Shown here piece by piece: positions 10,819 through 20,798 of a DNA stretch of 64,000 bases. Made by a program: the position numbers and the translations under genes. How positions within the stretch are numbered: position 1 is the stretch's first letter; every line of letters starts with the position of its first letter. The notes below the pieces were generated by a model. It did not search any database and was not told where the DNA came from. It was given only the letters and a program-made list of their open reading frames with translations. The stretch covers positions 1,348,714 to 1,412,713 of the forward strand of contig NC_030997.1 of NCBI RefSeq assembly GCF_000149955.1. The letters run 5' to 3'. Source of the stretch: Fusarium oxysporum f. sp. lycopersici 4287 (Eukaryota; Ascomycota; Sordariomycetes; Hypocreales; Nectriaceae).

Positions 10819-12447
10819 TTAGTACGCGTAGTATAGCGTTGACTCATTCTCAGACTGTCTGATCTTCTTATTCTCATGCATGAGCCAGAACCTCATTCCC
10901 CACGCACCGATTGCAGTTGCGACACTCAACGCAGCGCTTGAAGACATAGCCATGGTGTAACGGGGTTCGTCTGAAGAAGGCCACATGTATGGAGTCCAGA
11001 TGAATGATGCGACAGCGATACAGTTGACGATGGCGAGGGAACAAGCTTTCTTCTCTTTGGTTTGAGAACAGGTGGCGGAGACCCAGCCAAGAATGATACT
11101 GTTGACTGCGTAGGTACCGATCGAAAAGACGCACATTGCGACTACATTTGTTAGTGTCGATGTTATCATTCCGGAATATTTGAGAACGTACAGTATCGAG
11201 CACCAGTGTTGAGCGTCGCGCAACCAAGAATGAAGCCAAAGACCGCGACAGCCTTGGCGATGGTGATATGCCTAAACAGTCAGTACCAACACAATCCTCA
11301 AACCAGGGAACTCACCAAGTCCTCTCATTAAACCGTCCAGAAGACCAAGACCACGCAATGGAGATCGCCCCCGCAATCAAGTAAGGCGGACACGTCAAAA
11401 CCAGGGTAATAGTTTGATTGAACCCCAGCGTCTTCACAGCAGTCGGGAAGAAATTCTTGAACCCATTCGCACCGAGATGACAATGCTGCATGACGACGAA
11501 AAGCCAAACCTTGGGGTCCTTCGCTGCTTCGCGAATACCAGAGAAGCTTGTTGACTCGCCGGCATTTCCTACTGTGTCGCGCTGGGTTCGCTCGTGGGCT
11601 AGTTGGCGTTCCTGCTCGGTCAACCAATGTGTTGTGAGGGGCTCGTCGGGGAGGACGAAGAAGCCGAGTATTGCGATGACAAGGGTTACTGCGCCTTGGA
11701 TGATGAAGAGCCATTGCCAGCCGGCAAGGTTGGCCTGGTATGTTAGTGGACGTGGAGTGATTGGGTTGACGACGTACCATTCCGTCCATCTCAAAGATTC
11801 CGAGGGCGATCAATCCTGCAAACGCCGTGGCAAGAATGTTCCCTGTATACAAGATCGAGATGCGAGTCGCAAGTTCTTTACGAGTGTAGAATCTCGCAAG
11901 GATGTACAGTGCACCAGGATAATATGGCGCCTCAGTAATGCCCAGGAAGAAGCGCGTAAGCAGCAAACCAGTATAATTACGACTCAACGCCGTCAAGCCA
12001 CTGATAATGGCCCAGACCGTCATACATGACGCCATCCAGATGCTCGGTCGAACGCGAGTAACCACCATGTTCGCTGGAATACCAACAATGACATAACCTG
12101 CAAAGAGGATCGACACGCAAGTCTGATATTGGGAACCGGTGAGGTTCAGGTCTTTTTCGATGGTGTTGAGTCGAGCGAGAGCAATGGCATTTCGGTCCTG
12201 GAAGGTCAGCATTCACGAAAGGATACTTGATGGAGAAACCAACGAGGTAGTTGAGCCAATACATCAGCCAGAGAATAGGCATGATCCACCAGTCGAGCTT
12301 TCGCACGAGGGCGATCTCACGGGGGTCAGTCTTCTCATGTGCGCCTGAATAATCGCGTGCTTGAGGGGCTGTCTTGAGGACCTCCTCGACCTCATCGAGA
12401 GCCCCGGGGTCTTTGTCTCGTTTGTCCAAGGAGTGACGAGCATCCAT
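10819..12447 (-). CDS. MFS permease, DAL5/allantoate-type anion:cation symporter
   Basis: Five exons on the reverse strand (12447-12244, 12197-11778, 11734-11316, 11271-11192, 11141-10819) encode 481 aa; introns are 43-50 bp and all phases fit. The order of features is typical of the ACS/DAL5 family of the major facilitator superfamily: a hydrophilic acidic N-terminus, RKLDWWIMPILWLMYWLNYLDRN for TM1, a TM2-TM3 region with VRPSIWM, then LTRFFLGITEAPYYPG, and a central loop starting PDEPLTTHWLTEQERQLA, followed by six further hydrophobic segments. Relatives import allantoate, nicotinate, pantothenate or similar small anions; the substrate here is open. ATG 12447 was preferred because upstream in-frame residues are unlike the family. 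The intron 4 branch ACTAAC is clear. Confidence 0.88.
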
Positions 12448-13782
12448 GTCGTTGTTGTTTTTGTTGTATTGAGTTGGCAGATAACCGTCATACAATGCGA
12501 GGGCGATCTCCCTCTTTATACACAGCCCCACCCAGCGATCACAATGCTGCCATTCCATCATGCAGTTACAATCCTCCCCAACATCAAGTTCCATTGCATC
12601 TCACTCGTTGACGTCAAACTGCAAAATACCGTATCTCATCAGCCATGCGCCCGTAAAGCAATGCGGGGATCCCTAATACGAAAAATCCATTGGATGGCGT
12701 TCTCGAAGAACTTTAATCCCCTCCTCCTCCACGCCAAGATCATCTTGGCAGGCGGGGTAAAGACGCTTAAAATCATGCTTAAATGTGCAGGCTAAGGCTT
12801 TCTTGGAAGGTGTTTGGGCGAAAGGAGTGTTGAAGATGTTTTGGCGAGAATATCGTCATTGTCTTTAGCGAATTATTTCGCGTGTTGGCGTCGCTGCCTA
12901 TCAAGTTTCTCGAGATATGTCGGGAGTGATAGGTCGTATTTGAGAAAATATAGTTTGTGGCTGAAGTGGCCAGAAGAGATAACGGAAAGGAGCGAGATAG
13001 AGGGTCAATCTGAGTTTGGTCTAACGAGTGCAGAGAGGGATATACGAGCGATGCATACCGGTTGTCACTGTGGACAAGCCAGTCGTTTCGTTCTGGTCTG
13101 GAAACCCCAACGCCCAGACTCGCTGGCCCATATGAGGATGCATATCCCCGCAAATGCCCAGAAACGCCAAGTATGCAATCTTCCCCATTAGATCAGATCA
13201 TCATGTTTCCGGCTCTTCATTTAGCTTCCGGATCGTGGTGGCACTGCAGCTCCGGGGCAGATTGTCGAATACTTGCCGGTTGGCTACCGCGATCCAGAAG
13301 CAAACAATGTCTGCCGGAACTTTCTCGTCCGCTATCACGACAAGATCTTGGCGGACGGGCCACGCCATATTCAACTACCGGCGTTACAGCAGCCTGAATC
13401 GGATGTCTTTTGACTACGGCTGAGTCTTGAACGTCACTGCACCTGGGCACCGTTAGTGACACTCTCATCTGAAGGACTAGTTTCACACATGCTACTTTTA
13501 TCTCACTCATTAGTCTTGCCGAAAGTGCATTATACTACATTAATTGAGACATCGAGGGCAGGTGAATCACAGAGATCAGATGTTTTAATGGTAAGGGTAT
13601 GTATTGACTACTAGCCCAGCTATCTTCCAACGACCGACTAAGCAGTTACCATTTGTCGAGATTTTGTACAAACAAACAACTATATACAGAGTTATAAAAG
13701 AAGAATACGGTGATGACCAAAAGCAACTGCAACGATGCTCCCCCTCAAGACCAGAGACCTGATCCTGTCACGCAAGCCACAT
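12448..13782. other. Intergenic between MFS and xylanase genes, with one coding-like fragment
   Basis: About 1.3 kb. Most shows no coding signal. On the plus strand, frame 1, a 54-codon segment (13225-13389) reads like protein (GQIVEYLPVGYRDPEANN, then NFLVRYHDKILADGPRH) and is bounded by stops; no start or splice partner was found, so it may be a relic exon. Confidence 0.4.
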
Positions 13783-14821
13783 TTAGCGGAGAGCGTTGAC
13801 AACAGCAGTGTAAGCAGCCTTGGGGTTGTAGTTAGCATCGAACAGAAGGCTGTCGTGCTCCTTGCGCCAAGAGTTCTTGTCAGATACGCCCCAGACGGTG
13901 ATACCAATGCACTTGGGGACGTTGAGGCAGGCCTTGGTAACGGTAGCGTAGTCGTTGGCGGGGGCAGTGCGGATGTCGAGCTCGGTGATGGCAACCTCCT
14001 TCACACCAGAGTTGGCGAGGGCAGTGAGAGCACCCTGGATTTGGCCAGCGGCACCGGGGTCAAGGTGAGTCTGAGAACCAATACCGTCGACGGGGACGCC
14101 CTGGCTGAGCCACTTCTTGACAGAGGGAACCATGCCCTTGGTGACCTTGGAGGCGCTGCCGGAGTCGAGGCTGTAGTCGTTGATGTACAGCTTGGCGTTG
14201 GGGTCAGCCTTGCGGGCAGCGCGGAAGGCAATGCCAACGTAGTCGTCGTTGCCGAAGACGTTGTTGAAGTGAGAGTCCTTTCGGAGGGTACCATCCCAGT
14301 CGAAGATCTCGTTAACGACGTCCTGAACATGTTAGTAAAGCCATTTATAAGAAGTTCGAGTGAAGAAAACATACCCAGGCGTAGATCTTGCCCTTGTAGC
14401 GTCCAACGACGTTGGTGACGTGGTTCTCGATGACCTTGGTCAAAGTAGCCTTGTCGTTGATGTTCTTAACCCACTGAGGGAGCTGGGAGTGCCAGACTAG
14501 AGTGTGACCTCGGACCTTGAGGCCATTCTGCTGAGCAAAGTTGACGACCTGGTCGAAGCTGCCGAAGTTGAACTTGCCCTGGCTGGGCTCGGTGGCATCC
14601 CACTTACCCGAGTTCTCGGGTGTGACGGCGCCAAAGTCAGCCTTGATGATGGCAGTGTCCTTTGCGACGCCGAGCAGGTTGGGGTCGGTGATGGTTCCGT
14701 AGTAGAGCTTGCCCTTGTTCTTGATCAGCTTGTTGATGCTGTCGGAGGCCTGGCGGGGCTCGATGGCGGTGGGAATGGCCGCGACCAGCGAGGCGGTGTA
14801 GAGGAAGGAAGACAGCTTCAT
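13783..14821 (-). CDS. Secreted GH10 endo-1,4-beta-xylanase
   Basis: Exons 14821-14375 and 14322-13783, separated by a 52 bp intron (GTATGT...TTCAG), give 328 aa. The signal peptide is [19 protein letters not shown], followed by a pro-like EPRQ. The body is a complete glycoside hydrolase family 10 (beta/alpha)8 barrel: LYYGT near the start, the substrate motif [14 protein letters not shown], the acid/base Glu154 in DVVNE (split by the intron) and the nucleophile Glu263 in ITELDIR, then [13 protein letters not shown]. There is no CBM1 domain. It cleaves xylan backbones outside the cell. A GGCTAAA box lies 146 bp upstream. Length and motifs are normal; no lesions seen. Confidence 0.95.
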
Positions 14822-14966
14822 TTTGGAAGAAGTTCTTGATGTAGAGATATGTGACAAAGAAAGATAAAACGTTTGATTGACCTGCAAACGATGAATGAAG
14901 CTGTGAAGGTGTTGTAATGAATGTAGTTGTTTGAGTGATGAGAATGCCAAGTGCCAAGAGAAGGTG

Positions 14967-14973
14967 GGCTAAA
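14967..14973 (+). promoter_or_regulatory. XlnR/Xyr1-type site upstream of the xylanase
   Basis: GGCTAAA, the known binding word of the xylanolytic activator XlnR (Xyr1 in Hypocrea), lies 146 bp upstream of the xylanase ATG at 14821. A 7-mer can occur by chance, but its place before a GH10 gene makes function plausible. Confidence 0.45.
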
Positions 14974-17900
14974 TCATCTTATACATCTTGATCATGTCAG
15001 TCCCTTGCTCTATAGCTGTACGATAGTTTTCTCGAAAGAGTCAATGCCCGGGATTGGTTTGTCCGATTGAGCTAGCCCCTTCTCAGTATTCGGACGGTGC
15101 TCCGAGTACCTAGGGCTGTTTCGAGATAGATTGTCGTTGAAAGGAGTTGTGCCGAGACAGGGGTGCCCGAGTCGAGGCGGCTCTATCTCCTGGATAATCT
15201 CCAAATTAACGGAACTTTTGACATGCCTTGCTTTTTGCATTGCATTGTTTCTGGGGTGCATATACGCGACCCGTAATTCGGGCCTTTACTTTGAACTCAC
15301 CGTCATCTGATGTACGAATAAATGGTACGTTTTGTTTCGTGTCACTCTGTCGATAGCCAGGAGATCGACAGAGTTGAGACGATATTCTGTTTACTTGGTG
15401 TACTTGTTTTCATCAACTTCAGGTGAAACTCGAACAAAAACTCAAATGTCAAAGCTGAAGGGAGCTAGTATGTGTCAGTTCTTACAAACGCCCCACAACG
15501 CCAGTGCTAGCAGGGCTGGCAGGGGTCTCATTTCGGCTGAATAGGCCCCATGAGAAGTGAGACCAATCCCGTATCAGCTAAATGTGCACGAGCCAGATAC
15601 TCCTCGTTCCTGAACTCGTTCCCACGGGAAACACGTGGGTCGTGTTTCATGTATGGGGTGGTGGTGATATTCTAGATTTCTGCCGAATCGAGAATCATCT
15701 TGGGGTAATATTTCTCCGCGTAAAGCCACCAATCGCGAGGGCTGGGTAAACGGATACCGGCACGGAGAGTTGGATAACTTGCTCGATTCTGGTTTCATCT
15801 TTATAGTAGGCGGTGATGATGATTGTCTGAGCGGCATTCAGCTACGGGTTTGACAGGCGCGCATCAGCTGGGGTTCGCCGGGTGAAGTGAATATTACCGG
15901 ATATTCTATTCATGATATGTCGTGATCTTTCAAGGCTGAATAGACGTTGCATGATAGTCATGTCAAGGTTAATCTTCCTCCAAAGAGAGAAGAACGAGTG
16001 CATCAACGTCGCATTGAAGGAGTATGCTCAATATGCTGGTGGTAGAATTCAGTAATGTTATCATTCACTGCGCCTCGACGATTACCGCGCCTATGAGATT
16101 TGTGATGCGATGTCCAACGAATTGTCATCATTCACCTTTTTTACAGCTTGATACGTAGACCAGGCAATGATCCAAGAATGTGAAGATAATACTTTTCCAT
16201 CGGTAATAGGATTTGTGAAACTCACAGAGGGATTGTAGATAATCAATATTAGAGTGAAGAAGATCAGTTGTACTAACCAACTGCCGATAAAGCATTGCTG
16301 TAATAAATATTTTCTGTTGGATTGTAGGGTAAGATATTGAGCGATGCTTCACCACTCTTATGTTATGCCCTACCAGAACTGAACTCACTTTATTATCGAT
16401 GACTTCCACTGCCGCGGGAATGACGAGAGTATAAATACCAAGAGTCCGACTTTATTTCTTCTCTGGAACTGCCCCTTAACCTCTAGCTACAGAAATCATT
16501 CTCCAACAATAAGACACAGCATTTCGACTCTATAGACAGAATACTGTTTTTCACTTCATCAAGCCGTCAATCAGCTTTCATATCTGCTTTCTAGCTTCAG
16601 CAAAGCTACACCAACGTCTTCACCATAGCTAGCCCCTGATACTCTGCCATTATGGCGCTTCAATAACCAGAGGGAGGCTGCGATGCAAGGGTTCAAATCC
16701 TGATATCGCACCAGAAGAACAGTGAGAACATGCATGTTTAAACAGCGTACTCAGCGGAGTGAGGAATTTTCTGCAAGAGCCTCATCCCAAAATTGACATC
16801 ATGTCAGAAAAAGTCACTTGCGCCCGTCTGTAAAGTCGTAGTGAAACTTAAACGCACTGTAAGTATCTGGATGCATAGGCAACAGATATGCTCCTGGAAA
16901 TTCGTAGTGGCAGTGACATCGATAGCCAGTGATGTCGGATTACCCATAGAGTTCTGTGTGGTGATCGTAAGCTCTCAGCCACGGGTCTTAACTGCAAATA
17001 GCACATTTCCCTCGCCGGATTATCCACTTTGCATCGATACAAAACCTCCAAATTCTCCCCTATCTCTCAATCCCGATTCCTATGCCACGTAATCAGTCGT
17101 AATGCCAAGTCCGTCTGATAGGTATGCGAAAGTGCATTCTACGCATCATGTCTTGCCTAGACTGCATACCTATGCTTTGTGTAATGAGATGCTGCTCCCT
17201 TCAATTTGCCCGCACATCCTTCCGTAGTCCATACGCATCTTGAACCTTCAATATCAGTGGCTTGATTGACGACTTTCATCTACAAGAGCGCTTAGCTGCA
17301 TCTGCACTGGTCATGGCGGCTCCGTAATTCCCCCGTGAATGGTCTCTGATATGACCACTGTACGTGAGCTATGCCGGATGAAGAGTATGATGGTTGCTCT
17401 TTGCTCTGCTCGTGGTTCAACCTATCTATGAGGGACGCGCTTATCGTAAGCCATAAGCTGAGAGAACTTTGTTGAGTACATCACTATAAGAATTCGCTTG
17501 CTTGGACTGAATTCGAACATGCTCCCATAATAGTGGCATTGTTATCTGCGTCAGCTTTGCAAAGTTGTTTGTTCTGCCCCTCATGCCACCGGAAGCTGAA
17601 GAAATGCTCAAGGGGCTTCATGTCAATACGGACTGCCGACCTGAAGAGGTGCGACAAGAAAGTAATGGCCTGATCTGATGATCCTTGTCTTGAGAACAGA
17701 CATCGTTCCCATGAGTCGGGACCTTGAAAGATGTCAAACAGAAATTAAGCTCAATTTGGATTAGTGTCAGGAGGCAAGCCACAGCTACGCTGACTAGCCG
17801 ATATTAGAATGGTTGAAATGTCTGAAGTGGTGGGGGATGGTACCCAACAGTTTATCATAATAAGATTAATATACGTGAAACAGAGGGGACCTGTTAGTGA

Positions 17901-18431
17901 GCCTCTACGACGAACGACGACATGTGTTAAGGTTAGCAAACCTGTATGGTTATTCTCAGGTATAAACCCTTTTAGGTATCAATCACACTGCAGGTGCAAC
18001 ATATTAGCTTCTGTCTAGCACCACAATCCTCGGAGCCGCACGTGAACGATAAGACCATATCTCACTGAGGCATCTCATTGGCCAAACCTGATTACTCAAT
18101 CCCAGGTCAGCAAAACCTCCCCTGTCATTGAAACAAGATGGAACTAAGAACGAGGGACCTCAGCAAATCACGTTGATCCGCCGAGAGACTAAACGTATGA
18201 AGTAAAATTGAAGGTCCATCATTGAAACACGACAACAGGTGGAAACAGATGGAAAAACTCCACGGTTCAAGCCAAGACGGGACATGGCAAACAGGCCGTC
18301 ATGAACCTTGCGTTTTCCAACAGCTTGAGACAGAGTTAAGCGTAAACGGTAAAGCAAGCTGGCGTCAAACCTTGCTGAACAAATCCTTGTCCCGAGCGAC
18401 AACTCCCGCAACGCGGAGATGATGAGCTGGT

Positions 18432-18438
18432 ATATAAA
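18432..18438 (+). promoter_or_regulatory. TATA box of the AA9 gene
   Basis: The word TATATAAA is found in GAGCTGGTATATAAACATC about 155 bp before the AA9 start at 18593, at a normal distance for a fungal gene with a long 5-prime leader. Confidence 0.45.
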
Positions 18439-18592
18439 CATCTTCAACTATCCCTCCAGACTGAGAAGCAGCATCTTTTTCCAACCAGTCCATTCCATTC
18501 GTTTCAAAGAGCTAGTCTCTCTTCTCATTCTTTAAACTTCACTCTCATTATACCAAGTTCGCTTGCGACTTTACCATTCCAATCATTTCACC

Positions 18593-19657
18593 ATGAAGAC
18601 CACCACTTACGTTTCCGCTCTTCTCAGCCTGGCTTCCGCCGTCAGCGCTCACTACACCTTCGACAAGCTCACACTCGCTGGCGTCCAACAGGGCACTGAT
18701 AACGAGTACATCCGCAAGCACCAGAACGGCTACATGCCCACCAAGTTCAAGAACATTCCCGATGGTTCCATCTCTCCCACCGACAAGGACTTCACTTGCA
18801 ACAAGGGCTCTACGCCCTCTGCCAACGTCTTCAAGGTCAAGGCCGGTGATGAGATTGGTCTTAAGCAGGCTTTCGGCGGCACTGGAATGAAGCACCCCGG
18901 TCCTATCCAGGTCTACGCTGCTCCTGTCAAGGACGCTACGAGTGACAGCCCTTATGACCTGAAGTGGTACAAGATTCACCAGGCTTTGATCTGCAAGTCT
19001 GGCAACGCTGAGTCTCTCCGCTCAACTGCTTGGTGCTCCTGGGGTGAGGACTCTGTCCACTTCAAGATTCCTTCCACTCTTCCTGATGGACAGTACCTCA
19101 TCCGTGGTGAGCACATTGGTCTTCACGGTGCTCACGATGGCCAGGCTGAGTTCTACTATGCCTGTGCTCAGGTTGAGGTCTCTGGTAACAGCGCCACCAC
19201 CATCCCCGGTACTTCTGTCTCTATCCCCGGTGTCTACAAGCAGGACGACGCTGCTGTCAACTTCAGTCTCTGGGGAAGCTCTACCTCTTATGATGTCATG
19301 CCTGGTCCCGATGTTATCCCCGGTGGTACTATCCGCGGTAGCGCTGATGGTGCTGGTGGCGATGTCACTAAGACTGTTGAGGGCGGTGCTGACTCTGGTT
19401 CCGACTCTGGCTCTGATGCTTCTCCCACCGAGGGTTCCGCTGCTCCTTCTTCCGCTCCTACCTCTGCTCCCGAGTCTTCTCAGGCTCCCGTTGTCCCTGA
19501 CGTTCCCGACTCTGCTGAGACCACTCCCCAGCCTACCCCCGTTGCCGCCGAGACCACTCCTCTCCCCTCTGCCGGTAACGGTGCCAGCAACGGATGCTCT
19601 TCTGGTTCTTCCAAGGCCCGCCGCCACGCTCGCCACTTCGCTGCTCACCGTTTCTAA
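18593..19657 (+). CDS. AA9 lytic polysaccharide monooxygenase with long C-terminal tail
   Basis: Single-exon, 354 aa. The ATG at 18593 (CACCATG) starts a signal peptide that ends SAVSA, leaving His20 as the new N-terminus, the first half of the copper histidine brace. His101 in KHPGPIQVY is the second brace ligand and Tyr188 in AEFYYACAQ the axial Tyr. Such copper enzymes cut cellulose or hemicellulose oxidatively. The usual second-sphere Gln of QxY is Glu186 here. No CBM1 follows; instead a tail of about 110 residues rich in Ser, Pro, Ala and acidic residues ends in an Arg/His-rich segment (KARRHARHFAAHRF). Third positions are strongly C-rich, as in highly expressed fungal genes. An in-frame ATG at 18563 would spoil the signal peptide. 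Confidence 0.92.
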   Translation: MKTTTYVSALLSLASAVSAHYTFDKLTLAGVQQGTDNEYIRKHQNGYMPTKFKNIPDGSISPTDKDFTCNKGSTPSANVFKVKAGDEIGLKQAFGGTGMKHPGPIQVYAAPVKDATSDSPYDLKWYKIHQALICKSGNAESLRSTAWCSWGEDSVHFKIPSTLPDGQYLIRGEHIGLHGAHDGQAEFYYACAQVEVSGNSATTIPGTSVSIPGVYKQDDAAVNFSLWGSSTSYDVMPGPDVIPGGTIRGSADGAGGDVTKTVEGGADSGSDSGSDASPTEGSAAPSSAPTSAPESSQAPVVPDVPDSAETTPQPTPVAAETTPLPSAGNGASNGCSSGSSKARRHARHFAAHRF

Positions 19658-20798
19658 GTGTGTGCAGTGAGAGAAATGATCGGATGCCAGTGATTTGACA
19701 TGATGCACGCGGGACGTGGTGTTTTGAAGTCATGTCATGCGCTGGCGTCTTGGAGGAAAATGGTATTCTGGACTTGATAAGAAAGACACTTTACTTCAGC
19801 TTTCATTGTAAACTAGATAAGTTTCTTGTAAATATAATATTCTTGGCTGAACTCCTGGACCAATTGTTGGTGAATATCTCTCGCTAGCTGATGTTGGAAC
19901 ACCGAATCTCTCGTGCCTGTAGCTAGCAAATGCTTAGCTACCGAGAGATGAGTACCATGTGGCTAAGGTCAAAAGCCTGTATCATCTCTGCAAATCAACA
20001 TTCGTCTTCTACGAAGTTTAGCCAATTCAGTCCTCGTGCCGCATTTTGGTGAATTTTCGTATTCGCCATCATGACAGCCCGGGCTAGCGCTAACATTTCC
20101 ATGGGATGCAGTGTGATGATATGAGTCTAATTTCTGATGTCACCTAATACCGCCACAGCGCGTTCTGACACAAATAAGGAGCCTTCTCGACCAGAACCCC
20201 TTCGGCATGCAAGGAGGGAACTATTCAGCCCCTCTCTAATTCTGATGTCCAATTTCATCAGGCCCATCTACATCGACATATTTTCAGTGGAGGATAAACA
20301 AAAAGCCTCGGTTATCGGTGTTTTAGTCGGCAATTCGTTTCAATATCGACTGTGACCGACTGGAACTTGAACGAATCTGTAATTCGCAAACAAGTCCCAG
20401 AATGGGTTTAGCTGGCAATTTCGACAGGGGTAAATTATTGCCCCTACGTTAGTTAGCTTGTTTTGGAAAGCGGCCCTGGGCGGGAACAGCCTTAACGATT
20501 GCTTTTGATTCGTGGGTAAATTCAGCCTTCTCACTCTGCCTTGGAACAACTTTAATCATAGCTACGGCCAATCGCATATCAGGGTTTATCCATCTTAGAA
20601 CATCTAACACTGGAAGGACTAATGTTATGCATGGACGCGTTATGCTGATCCTATTTCCTACCTAAAGTACAGGAATAATACACGCCCGGAAAATGTTCCA
20701 AGGACCATCGTCATTCCTGACAGGTATACGGACTTGGGTCTGTAATCTGGCGGTACCCACAGAAGCTTCTCACCATTCTTCATAACCCAAGCAGGATC
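19658..20798. other. Intergenic, no gene seen
   Basis: About 1.1 kb between the convergent ends of the AA9 gene and the NLR gene. Probably their 3-prime untranslated regions and terminators. No supported feature. Confidence 0.5.

Larger units (their letters stand above)
14822..18592. other. Long gene-poor stretch between two CAZyme genes
   Basis: About 3.8 kb between divergently transcribed GH10 and AA9 genes. No frame with protein-like composition, splice structure or family similarity was seen on either strand. TATA-like words are present (GTATAAATACC near 16430, before no recognised gene; TATATAAA near 18432, before the AA9 gene). It holds the promoters of both enzymes and perhaps a non-coding transcript. 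Confidence 0.45.

Noticed and set aside
13735..14418. Long open frame on the plus strand across the xylanase
   Set aside because: Shadow of the strongly C-ending codons of the GH10 gene on the other strand; no start context or family.
16652..16714. tRNA-like segment with GGTTCAAATCC and CACCA
   Set aside because: The T-loop-like word is present, but the T stem has a mismatch and no acceptor or D/anticodon stem could be formed with the flanks.
18548..19708. Long open frames opposite and overlapping the AA9 gene
   Set aside because: Explained by the codon bias of the AA9 gene; no features of their own.
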